A program made the position numbers and the translations under genes. A stretch of DNA of 6,268 nt from Flavobacteriaceae bacterium. Its GTDB lineage: Bacteria > Bacteroidota > Bacteroidia > Flavobacteriales > Flavobacteriaceae. Where the stretch lies: assembly GCA_016763595.1 (NCBI GenBank), contig JAESTN010000244.1, positions 1-6,268 of the forward strand, in the 5' to 3' direction. Numbering within the stretch: the stretch's first letter is position 1; every line of letters begins with the position of its first letter. The notes beneath the pieces were generated by a model. It saw nothing but the letters and a program-made list of their open reading frames with translations, did not search any database and had not been told where the DNA came from. Positions 1-5,564 of this stretch are shown one piece after another.

Positions 1-106
1 ATAACATTATTATTTTATGTAAATTTTTCATTTATTAAAACTGCTTACTCTTTAAAGACGAAGAATTTTAACAAATGTTACAATTTATTTAAGATTTTTT
101 TAACTT
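1..106. other. Non-coding 3' flank of the lipid kinase gene
   Basis: This A+T-rich stretch lies downstream of the minus-strand lipid kinase stop codon. I see no supported reading frame in it. A small inverted repeat (TAAC-AAAT-GTTA, 69-80) could form only a four-pair, A/T-rich stem and is not followed by a convincing T tract on the minus strand, so I do not call a terminator. Confidence 0.5.
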
Positions 107-1027
107 TTATAAATTAGGAACAATAAATTGAATCGCTTTTTTTATAATTGATACTTCAACTGAACCTGAATCTATTAACTCACCATCTGCTTGAATAAAT
201 GGTTTTTCTATTGTAGATGTTGGCGTAACTTTTATGGAATCTGTTTTATAGGTTGTTACTTTTTTATGATGTACAATGTTACCATTGTATAATTTTGGAA
301 GATTTATAATTAAATCCAATAAGGTTAAATTTTTAGCAATTGTAATATCTATTAAACCATCAGAAGGGTTTACATCTTTAGTAAACTGCATTCCGCCACC
401 AGAAAATTTACAAATACCAAATATAGTCATCAAACATCTTTCTTCTAGTATTTGGTTATTGATTTCAATCTTAAAATCTACTTTTTTATAAAGTAATAAT
501 CCATAAATACCACTTAATAGATAAGCTATAGCACCAAATTTTTTTAGTTTTTTTAATTTATTAACAACATAACCATCGTACCCTATACCCGCAACATTAT
601 TAAAATATATATTCGTGTTATTTTCTGTTGTTAATTTACCAACATCTTGCAATACAGAAGTACCTTTTTTTATGATTAAAATAGATTTTTCTATATTTGC
701 AGGAATATTATAAGTTTTTACCCAATCATTTCCAGTACCAATAGGTATTACTGCGAGTTGTATAGTATTTGTTTCAACTCTATTTTGAGACATTATTCCG
801 TTCACTATATGATGTAAAGTACCATCTCCACCAACAGAAATTATTTTAGTAAATCCATTGTTAATAGCATGCTGTGCCAATTCACTTTCGTGTTTTGAAT
901 ACTCAGTAAATGCAAAAGAAAACCGAATACCATGGTTTGTTAATAAAGTTGAAATATGTTGCCAACTTTTTTTTGATTTTCCGTTTCCAGAAGTAGGATT
1001 CACTATTAAAAACCAATCAGTATTCAT
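107..1027 (-). CDS. Diacylglycerol kinase family (YegS/DgkB-like) lipid kinase
   Basis: Predicted to phosphorylate a lipid hydroxyl group (diacylglycerol or a related lipid) with a nucleotide triphosphate at the inner face of the cytoplasmic membrane; the actual substrate cannot be read from sequence. The 306-residue length is normal for the family. The N-terminal catalytic domain (about 3-130) opens with a LIVNPTSGNGKS nucleotide-binding strand (7-18), has the signature GGDGT at 66-70, and GTGND at 97-101. The C-terminal beta-sandwich domain shows SGGGM (209-213), P221 with DG at 223-224, and the family's QxDGE motif as QADGE (279-283). No signal peptide or clear membrane span is present, which fits a peripheral membrane enzyme. 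The ATG (1025-1027) places the first strand at the usual position. It is divergent from rnr and monocistronic as far as the window shows. Family assignment is firm; substrate and physiological role are inferred. Confidence 0.93.
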   Translation of the reverse strand: MNTDWFLIVNPTSGNGKSKKSWQHISTLLTNHGIRFSFAFTEYSKHESELAQHAINNGFTKIISVGGDGTLHHIVNGIMSQNRVETNTIQLAVIPIGTGNDWVKTYNIPANIEKSILIIKKGTSVLQDVGKLTTENNTNIYFNNVAGIGYDGYVVNKLKKLKKFGAIAYLLSGIYGLLLYKKVDFKIEINNQILEERCLMTIFGICKFSGGGMQFTKDVNPSDGLIDITIAKNLTLLDLIINLPKLYNGNIVHHKKVTTYKTDSIKVTPTSTIEKPFIQADGELIDSGSVEVSIIKKAIQFIVPNL

Positions 1028-1047
1028 AAATTATAAATTAAAAGAGC

Positions 1048-1059
1048 AGCAAAATACAA
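1048..1059 (-). promoter_or_regulatory. Putative -7 promoter region of the lipid kinase gene
   Basis: Read on the minus strand this is TTGTATTTTGCT, 20 nt before the kinase start codon. It resembles the Bacteroidota -7 consensus TAnnTTTG but with one base fewer between TA and TTTG (TATTTTG). A second TATTTTG directly abuts it upstream (1057-1063). A TTG triplet 17 nt upstream of the TA (1074-1076 on the plus strand) could act as the -33 element. The same 12 bases occur in front of the divergent rnr gene, which strengthens the case. No transcript data are available, so this is an inference. Confidence 0.45.
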
Positions 1060-1064
1060 AATAG

Positions 1065-1090
1065 AATTGATAACAATTATTTAATCAATT
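1065..1090. repeat. 7-bp inverted repeat between divergent promoters
   Basis: AATTGAT (1065-1071) and ATCAATT (1084-1090) form a perfect inverted repeat with a 12-bp spacer in the middle of the lipid kinase/rnr intergenic region. Its placement between two divergent promoter-like elements would suit an operator. However, the arms are short and A/T-rich, so chance is a realistic explanation in this sequence. Confidence 0.25.
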
Positions 1091-1104
1091 TTATATATAA
1101 ATAG

Positions 1105-1116
1105 TTGTATTTTGCT
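1105..1116 (+). promoter_or_regulatory. Putative -7 promoter region of rnr
   Basis: TTGTATTTTGCT lies 22 nt before the chosen rnr start codon and is the exact inverse of the element before the lipid kinase gene. It is close to the Bacteroidota -7 element (TAnnTTTG), again with one base fewer. No clear TTG -33 element is seen at the expected distance. A TTG inside it (1112-1114) is in frame with rnr and could be mistaken for a start codon; I read it as part of the promoter. Confidence 0.45.
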
Positions 1117-1138
1117 TTCAATAAAACAAGAAAGACAG

Positions 1139-3355
1139 ATGTCGAAGAAAAAAAATCAATTTTATAAAAAGAAAGGAAAAATATTAAAAGATTTAACCAG
1201 AAATATATTTAAAGTATTAAACGAAAATGCTACGTTATCTTATAACTATAAGCAAATAGCATCAAAAATGAACATTTCCGATACGGATGGAAAAACTCAA
1301 ATACTAAAAAAATTAGCTGAATTAACAGCAACTAAGAAGATTAAAGAAACAGACAGAGGGAAGTTTCAAATTAATATTGAAAGAAAATACAGTATTGGTA
1401 CTTTAGATGTTACTTCTAATGGAAATGCATATTTTATTTCAGACGAATTTGAAGATGATATTTTCATTCCTTCCATTAATTTAAATAAAGGATTACATCA
1501 AGATACGGTAAAGGTATATACCTATAACAAAAGAGGTGGTAAAAAACTAGAAGCAGATGTTGTAGAAGTTTTAGAACGTGCAAAAACAGAATTTGTAGGT
1601 GTTTTACAGTTGAATAAAAACTTTGGTTTTGTAATATCTAACAACCAAAAAATGTATGTTGATATTTTTATATCTCAGAACAAATTGAATGGAGCAGAAG
1701 ATGGAGATAAAGTAGTAGCTACACTTACAGATTGGCCGGCAAATTCTAAGAACCCATTTGGGAAAATTACAACTGTTTTAGGTAAACCTGGTGATCACAA
1801 TACAGAAATGCATTCTATTTTATTAGAATATGGTTTGCCGTACGAATTTCCAAAAGAAGTTGAAGAAGTGGCAGAAAATCTATCGATTGAAATTACTAAA
1901 GAAGAAATTTCGAAGCGTAGAGATATGCGTGGCGACTTAACGTTTACAATAGATCCAAAAGACGCAAAAGATTTTGATGATGCCTTGTCATTTACTAAAC
2001 TAGAAAATGGAAACTACGAAATAGGAATTCATATTGCAGATGTTTCTCATTATTTAGAAGAAAAAACAATTTTAGATGATGAAGCTTATGAGAGAGCAAC
2101 ATCAGTTTATTTAGTAGATAGAGTAGTACCAATGTTGCCTGAAAAGTTATCAAACGGAGTTTGTTCTTTACGTCCAAATGAAGAAAAATTAACCTTTTCT
2201 GCAGTGTTTGAAATCAATGAAAAAGCACAGGTAATAAACAAATGGTTTGGAAGAACTGTTACCTATTCAGATCAACGTTTTGCCTATGAAGAAGCACAAT
2301 CTATTATAGAAAATTGTACTTTATCAGAATTGAAAGAATACCAAATGCCATTAGATATTTCTATTATTGATGCTGAATATATGGTGTCTAAAGAAATTGT
2401 AGAAGCAACCTTAAAATTAGATGAACTGGCTAAAAAAATGCGTAAAAAACGTATGAATGCTGGAGCAATTTCTTTTGATAGAGTAGAAGTGAAGTTTGAT
2501 TTAGATGAAGATGCAAATCCTTTAGGTGTATTTTTTAAAGAATCTAAAGATGCTAATAAATTAATTGAAGAGTTTATGTTATTAGCAAATAGAAAAGTGG
2601 CAGAATTTATAGGTGTAGAAAAAGGAAAACCAAGTAAAAATACATTTATTTATAGAACACATGATGAGCCAAATATAGATAAATTAACCGCTTTACAAGG
2701 AATTATTAGCAAGTTTGGATATTCTATAAATACAGAGACAAAAGCATCAATATCTCAATCTTTGAATAAATTATTATCAGATGTACATGGTAAAGCAGAA
2801 TCAAATATGGTTGAGACTTTAGCTATTAGAACGATGAGTAAAGCAGAATATACAACTCAAAATATTGGGCACTATGGATTGGCTTTTGATTACTACAGTC
2901 ATTTTACATCACCAATTAGACGATATCCTGATGTAATGACACATAGATTACTGCAACATTATTTAGATGGCGGTAAAACGCCAAAAACAGAGCTATATGA
3001 AGAAAAATGTAAACATTCTTCACAAATGGAAGAATTAGCTGCTAAAGCAGAACGATCGTCAATTAAATACATGCAAATTAAATACATGCAAGATCACCAA
3101 GATACTGAATTTGAAGGTGTGATTTCTGGTGTTACAGAATGGGGAATTTATGTTGAAATTTCTGAAAATAAGTGTGAAGGAATGGTGCGTATTAGAGATA
3201 TTAAAAGTGATTATTATATTTTTGATGAAAAACAATATGCGATTATTGGACAATCGACTAAAAAAATGTATCAATTAGGAGATGTTGTAACTGTTAAAGT
3301 AAAGAAGACAGATTTAGAACGTAAGCATTTAGATTTTATATTAATTGAGGATTAA
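1139..3355 (+). CDS. rnr: Ribonuclease R (3'-5' exoribonuclease, RNB family)
   Basis: Processive 3'-5' hydrolytic exoribonuclease that degrades RNA, including structured RNA, in the cytoplasm. From ATG 1139 the protein has 738 residues. In order: a basic tail (KKK at 3-5, KKKGK at 10-14), a helix-turn-helix-like N-terminal domain (about 15-80), two cold-shock OB folds (about 85-145 and 152-212), the RNB catalytic domain (about 260-610), and a C-terminal S1 domain (about 657-735). The catalytic metal-binding aspartates sit in DPKDAKDFDDA as D272, D278, D280 and D281, with the same spacing as in E. coli RNase II. The SPIRRYPD motif is at 591-598. Every domain is intact. A TTG nine codons upstream would extend the frame, but it lies inside a promoter-like element, so the ATG is preferred. 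No terminator separates it from the DUF2807 gene 76 nt downstream, so read-through is possible. Confidence 0.96.
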   Translation: MSKKKNQFYKKKGKILKDLTRNIFKVLNENATLSYNYKQIASKMNISDTDGKTQILKKLAELTATKKIKETDRGKFQINIERKYSIGTLDVTSNGNAYFISDEFEDDIFIPSINLNKGLHQDTVKVYTYNKRGGKKLEADVVEVLERAKTEFVGVLQLNKNFGFVISNNQKMYVDIFISQNKLNGAEDGDKVVATLTDWPANSKNPFGKITTVLGKPGDHNTEMHSILLEYGLPYEFPKEVEEVAENLSIEITKEEISKRRDMRGDLTFTIDPKDAKDFDDALSFTKLENGNYEIGIHIADVSHYLEEKTILDDEAYERATSVYLVDRVVPMLPEKLSNGVCSLRPNEEKLTFSAVFEINEKAQVINKWFGRTVTYSDQRFAYEEAQSIIENCTLSELKEYQMPLDISIIDAEYMVSKEIVEATLKLDELAKKMRKKRMNAGAISFDRVEVKFDLDEDANPLGVFFKESKDANKLIEEFMLLANRKVAEFIGVEKGKPSKNTFIYRTHDEPNIDKLTALQGIISKFGYSINTETKASISQSLNKLLSDVHGKAESNMVETLAIRTMSKAEYTTQNIGHYGLAFDYYSHFTSPIRRYPDVMTHRLLQHYLDGGKTPKTELYEEKCKHSSQMEELAAKAERSSIKYMQIKYMQDHQDTEFEGVISGVTEWGIYVEISENKCEGMVRIRDIKSDYYIFDEKQYAIIGQSTKKMYQLGDVVTVKVKKTDLERKHLDFILIED
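3061..3090 (+). repeat. 15-bp perfect tandem duplication inside rnr
   Basis: AATTAAATACATGCA is present twice back to back (3061-3075 and 3076-3090), in frame, giving IKYMQ-IKYMQ in the linker between the RNB and S1 domains. From memory, relatives of this family also carry two similar pentapeptides here (KYMQ.KYMQD). The protein repeat is therefore probably ancestral, and only the exact DNA identity is notable. Confidence 0.8.
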
Positions 3356-3387
3356 ATACTGTTTGTCACAATAAAAAAATAAAAAAG

Positions 3388-3407
3388 TCTTTATACTAGT
3401 ATAAGGA
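3388..3407. promoter_or_regulatory. Palindrome in the rnr-DUF2807 gap, possible operator
   Basis: TTATACTAGTATAA (3391-3404) is a perfect 14-bp palindrome. It extends through one G-T mismatch and two more pairs to 3388-3407. It lies 24 nt before the DUF2807 start codon, in a gap with no good match to the TAnnTTTG promoter element. It could be a binding site for a dimeric regulator or a small transcript hairpin. No T tract follows, so it is not a rho-independent terminator. Function is inferred only from symmetry and position. Confidence 0.35.
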
Positions 3408-3431
3408 ATATATTAAACACTACATAAAAAG

Positions 3432-4109
3432 ATGAAAAAATATATAGTAAGTATTTTATTTTTACTCTCTATTTCCCTGCATAGTCAGACCACGATAACC
3501 AAAACATTAGGAGATTATTCTATCTTAAAAGTGTATAATGGAATTGAGTTAGAATTGATAAAATCAGAAAAACAAGAGCTTGTTATTACGGGAGAAAAAT
3601 CAGAAAAAGTAAAAGTTAAGAACTCAAATAATACCTTAAAAATTTACTTAAAATTTCCTGAAACTTTAGCAAATGGAAAAGTAAAAATTGTACTGTATTA
3701 TTCTAAGAATATTAATACTGTTGATGCAAATGAAGGAGCAACAATCACCGCTAAAAATTTTAAACAATCACAGCTAGAAGTTAAAACTCAAGAAGGAGCG
3801 TTGATTAATATGGTTATAGAAACAAAACATTTAACTGTTAAATCGGTTTCTGCTGGTGTTGTAAAATTATCAGGAACCACAAAAAACCAGAATGTTGAAG
3901 TAAGTGATTCAGGTGTATATCATGGTTATAATTTAAAAGCAACTGATGCTTCAATTATTAGAGCTGCAATAGGTGGTAAAGCAGAGGTAAATGTAGGAGA
4001 AACATTAGATGCTAAGATTCGTTTTGGTGGTACAATTTTTTATAAAGGATATCCGGAAGTGTTAAAAACTAAAAAAGTTTTGGGAGGAACTATAGAAGCT
4101 AAGAATTAA
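3432..4109 (+). CDS. Secreted DUF2807 (head GIN domain) protein
   Basis: A 225-residue exported protein of a family common in Bacteroidota with no established biochemical activity. Residues 1-19 form a signal peptide: MKK, a hydrophobic core IVSILFLLSIS, then LHSQ with likely cleavage before T20. The mature part is strand-rich with regularly spaced short hydrophobic repeats, consistent with a beta-helix or adhesin-like fold. Family marks are the N-terminal VYNGIELEL segment (34-42, the 'GIN' region) and the C-terminal GTIFYKGYPEV...LGGTIE segment (200-222). No lipobox cysteine follows the signal peptide, so it is probably periplasmic or otherwise exported and not a lipoprotein. The start codon has no clear Shine-Dalgarno sequence, as is usual in this phylum. 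It could be co-transcribed with rnr (76-nt gap) or driven from around the palindrome just upstream. Family assignment is good; role is unknown. Confidence 0.85.
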   Translation: MKKYIVSILFLLSISLHSQTTITKTLGDYSILKVYNGIELELIKSEKQELVITGEKSEKVKVKNSNNTLKIYLKFPETLANGKVKIVLYYSKNINTVDANEGATITAKNFKQSQLEVKTQEGALINMVIETKHLTVKSVSAGVVKLSGTTKNQNVEVSDSGVYHGYNLKATDASIIRAAIGGKAEVNVGETLDAKIRFGGTIFYKGYPEVLKTKKVLGGTIEAKN

Positions 4110-4123
4110 TTAAATGCTTTTTG

Positions 4124-4131
4124 TATCTTTG
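4124..4131 (+). promoter_or_regulatory. Bacteroidota-type -7 promoter element of tatA
   Basis: TATCTTTG matches the Bacteroidota/Flavobacterium -7 consensus TAnnTTTG exactly and lies in the 39-nt gap between the DUF2807 gene and tatA. It implies a transcription start near 4136-4138 and a very short leader of about 12 nt before the ATG at 4149. A clear TTG -33 element is not evident. The surrounding TTGTATCTTTGCT closely resembles the 12-bp words before the lipid kinase and rnr genes. Confidence 0.6.
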
Positions 4132-4148
4132 CTTCAAAATTAGAAATA

Positions 4149-4343
4149 ATGAATTTACATAATATGGTTTTAATGATTGGAATGCCACAAGTAATAATAA
4201 TAATTGTGGTTGTTTTATTACTTTTTGGTGGTAGAAAAATTCCAGAATTAATGAAAGGTTTAGGTAGCGGAATTAAGGAGTTTAAAAACGCAGCCAAAGA
4301 AGAAGAAGAAGAAAGTAAAGATAAAATAGAAGATAAAAAATAA
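4149..4343 (+). CDS. tatA: Twin-arginine translocase subunit TatA/TatE
   Basis: Small membrane protein that assembles with TatC to move folded proteins carrying twin-arginine signals across the cytoplasmic membrane. The 64 residues show the family plan: a short N-terminus, one transmembrane helix (about 13-26), a glycine hinge, an amphipathic helix (about 30-48) and an acidic tail. Q14 lies 12 residues before F26-G27, the same spacing as Q8 to F20-G21 in E. coli TatA. F45 in IKEFKNA matches E. coli F39, and EEEEE (51-55) takes the place of its acidic cluster. Other in-frame ATGs occur at codons 6, 9 and 12, but codon 1 gives the usual length before the helix. No tatC lies in the window. TatA/E is favoured over TatB by the helix sequence and short length. 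It has its own promoter motif and a downstream terminator. Confidence 0.92.
   Translation: MNLHNMVLMIGMPQVIIIIVVVLLLFGGRKIPELMKGLGSGIKEFKNAAKEEEEESKDKIEDKK
4299..4313 (+). repeat. (GAA)5 trinucleotide repeat in tatA
   Basis: Five consecutive GAA codons encode the acidic run E51-E55 just after the amphipathic helix of TatA. Being a triplet repeat it could change length without shifting the frame. It is short, and acidic tails are normal in this family. Confidence 0.8.
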
Positions 4344-4366
4344 TTTTATTTTTTAGTATAAAATAT

Positions 4367-4397
4367 AAAAACCGGAGTATGTACTCCGGTTTTTTTT
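4367..4397 (+). terminator. Rho-independent terminator after tatA
   Basis: ACCGGAGT (4371-4378) pairs with ACTCCGGT (4383-4390) around an ATGT loop, giving a G+C-rich stem in otherwise A/T-rich DNA; flanking AAAA/TTTT can lengthen it. A run of eight T (4390-4397) follows on the plus strand, 23 nt after the tatA stop codon. On the minus strand the same stem is followed by TTTTTATATTTT, so it may also stop transcripts arriving from the convergent LytTR gene. Confidence 0.93.
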
Positions 4398-4583
4398 ATG
4401 TAAAATATTTTTAATTTTTAGATTGTCCCCCGATATATCTATGTTAATAAAATTAAAAATACTTTAATTAAAAATGCTACCCTCTAAGGATGAATTGATA
4501 ATTTATGAATCAAAGATATTAAGAAATAGGTATCAACTTATTTTTTTGTTATGTATAGGCGTGTTTTGGGATAAACGGGAACT
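4398..4583. other. Convergent intergenic region without a supported gene
   Basis: A/T-rich spacer between the tatA terminator and the 3' end of the LytTR gene. It contains a lone G/C patch (GTCCCCCG, 4427-4434) and several copies of ATTAAAAAT or its complement, which look like low-complexity sequence. An open frame starting at 4474 runs into the LytTR gene antisense and has no promoter motif, so it is not called. Confidence 0.5.
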
Positions 4584-5456
4584 TTATTTCCCTATTAAAT
4601 TCTTTAATAAAGATTTAGGAAAACTTCTAGAGACAGGTATATCAAAAGGAATGTCAGATGATTTTAAAATATACCCTCTTGCGTTTCCTTGAATATCAAT
4701 AATGTGGTTTGTATTAATAATATATGATTTATGACATCTAATTAATGAACTGTATAACTCTAAATCTTTAGAAATATTGGTTAATGTGTTCCTTAAAATA
4801 GATTCCTTTAGTTTGTCATTTTCTTTTGTATAAATACAAGTATAATTTCCTTCACTGGTAATATAAACTAACTCATTTAAGTGAATAGTAAGCTTCTCTT
4901 TTTTATTTTTTGAACTTAAAACAAGTGTAGTATTTTTAGGAGTCGGTTTAGAAATAAAACTCTTTTCTTCTTTTATTTTAGCAACTATTTTTTGTCTTTT
5001 TTTTCTTGATATTTTTTCATCAATAATATAAAATAAAACCAAAGGAAATGTACCTACAGCTAAAGCATAGTAGATAAAATGGAATACGCTAGCTGTAGGT
5101 ATATTTTGGTTTTTACTTAATAAACTATATAACCAACAAAAAAATGAAATTGCAATGAAACAATTAAGAGTAAAAAATAAATTTTTTCCAATATTCCATT
5201 TTTCATCAGTAAAATAATTTTTAAAAATTATTGGAATAATAAATAAAAAGACTAAAACAACCAAAAAAGAGATACAGCCAAGGGCGATTGTATATTCTAG
5301 AGCATCATTAATATGTAAAATAGACAAGTTAAAAGGCCTAAAAACATATAAAAACAAAAAAACAAAAAGTCCAACACATACAGTTGTTTTGAGTCTATAT
5401 GTGTTGGAAAAATTAAAGTAATAAGGCCTAGCAAACCACGCTAAGATATCAACCAT
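4584..5456 (-). CDS. Membrane-anchored LytTR-domain transcriptional regulator
   Basis: A 290-residue protein joining an N-terminal membrane region to a C-terminal LytTR DNA-binding domain. Four hydrophobic segments are visible at about 24-39, 56-78, 92-113 and 122-145. They are followed by a basic linker (KISRKKRQK, 148-156) and then LytTR (about 187-286). LytTR marks are ELVYITSEGNYTCIYT (195-210), RCHKSYIIN (240-248) and IPVSRSF (273-279). No receiver domain is present, so it is not a standard response regulator, and no histidine kinase lies nearby. The simplest model is a one-component membrane sensor acting on DNA from the membrane; ligand and targets are unknown. The ATG at 5454-5456 gives the typical start, with ARPYYFNF before helix 1. 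It lies 101 nt downstream of the SPFH gene on the same strand and could be co-transcribed with it. No TAnnTTTG promoter is seen in the gap. Three perfect inverted repeats lie in its coding sequence. Confidence 0.88.
   Translation of the reverse strand: MVDILAWFARPYYFNFSNTYRLKTTVCVGLFVFLFLYVFRPFNLSILHINDALEYTIALGCISFLVVLVFLFIIPIIFKNYFTDEKWNIGKNLFFTLNCFIAISFFCWLYSLLSKNQNIPTASVFHFIYYALAVGTFPLVLFYIIDEKISRKKRQKIVAKIKEEKSFISKPTPKNTTLVLSSKNKKEKLTIHLNELVYITSEGNYTCIYTKENDKLKESILRNTLTNISKDLELYSSLIRCHKSYIINTNHIIDIQGNARGYILKSSDIPFDIPVSRSFPKSLLKNLIGK
5051..5101. repeat. 12-bp perfect inverted repeat within the LytTR gene
   Basis: TACCTACAGCTA (5051-5062) and TAGCTGTAGGTA (5090-5101) are exact reverse complements separated by 27 nt. 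Outward, a G-T mismatch and four further pairs could lengthen the stem to about 17 positions. The segment encodes PTASVFHFIYYALAVGT, covering the fourth membrane segment. It could form a stable hairpin in the mRNA. Confidence 0.85.
5213..5232. repeat. 20-bp perfect A/T palindrome within the LytTR gene
   Basis: Each half is ten bases (AATAATTTTT then AAAAATTATT) with no spacer. It encodes part of IIFKNYF at the cytoplasmic or periplasmic end of the second membrane segment. Because it is pure A/T in A/T-rich DNA, chance symmetry is more likely here than for the other two repeats. Confidence 0.8.
5370..5408. repeat. 11-bp perfect inverted repeat near the 5' end of the LytTR gene
   Basis: TCCAACACATA (5370-5380) and TATGTGTTGGA (5398-5408) are exact reverse complements with a 17-nt loop. 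In the mRNA the hairpin would begin about 48 nt after the start of the coding sequence, in codons 17-29 (SNTYRLKTTVCVG). A hairpin this early in the message could influence translation, but it may also be coincidental. Confidence 0.85.
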
Positions 5457-5498
5457 AAAAAATTAAAATTTTATTAAAGCATCAGAAGTTGTTGCTAA

Positions 5499-5564
5499 TT
5501 ATACACTACCTGATAAACCTACTTTTTCAGGATTTAAATCAACTCCAGCAGTGTCTTTTATTCT
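5499..5564 (-). other. Out-of-frame 21-codon extension of the SPFH gene
   Basis: Just past the SPFH stop codon, the frame one base back (-1) is open for 21 codons to a TAA at 5499-5501. It reads RIKDTAGVDLNPEKVGLSGSV, using codons typical of the neighbouring genes (TTA, GAA, AAA, GTA, GGT). This -1 frame has its own stop at 5568-5570. The two frames can therefore be joined only within about ten bases, which contain the A6 run at 5564-5569. One extra A there, or a -1 slip, would fuse them. It looks like a displaced C-terminus, but I have no homologue alignment to prove it. Confidence 0.45.

Noticed and set aside
276..491. Plus-strand open frame of 71 codons opposite the lipid kinase
   Set aside because: It lies wholly antisense to a well-supported gene and has no recognisable product; other antisense frames in rnr and the SPFH gene were rejected for the same reason.
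1112..1138. TTG start giving a nine-residue longer RNase R
   Set aside because: The TTG lies inside the promoter-like TTGTATTTTGCT; the ATG at 1139 is followed by a typical basic N-terminus.
3061..3090. Recent duplication in rnr (IKYMQ twice)
   Set aside because: Relatives appear to have a similar doubled KYMQ motif here, so it is probably ancestral and not a new event.
3392..3397. TATACT as a classical sigma-70 -10 box
   Set aside because: Bacteroidota primary sigma factors use a different -7 element, there is no matching -35, and the bases belong to a palindrome.
4299..4313. (GAA)5 as a phase-variable microsatellite in tatA
   Set aside because: Five triplets are few, length change would stay in frame, and acidic tails are ordinary in TatA.
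4398..4475. Repeated ATTAAAAAT/ATTTTTAAT words near 4405-4473 as a regulatory array
   Set aside because: Pure A/T words at irregular spacing are expected by chance in this spacer.
4577..4592. GGGAA-CTTTAT-TTCCC hairpin as terminator for the LytTR gene
   Set aside because: The stem has only five pairs, overlaps the stop codon and lacks a T tract on the minus strand; the hairpin at 4367-4397 is the better candidate.
4474..4692. 72-codon plus-strand open frame after tatA
   Set aside because: Half of it is antisense to the LytTR domain, it has no promoter motif, and I recognise no family; it is most likely chance.
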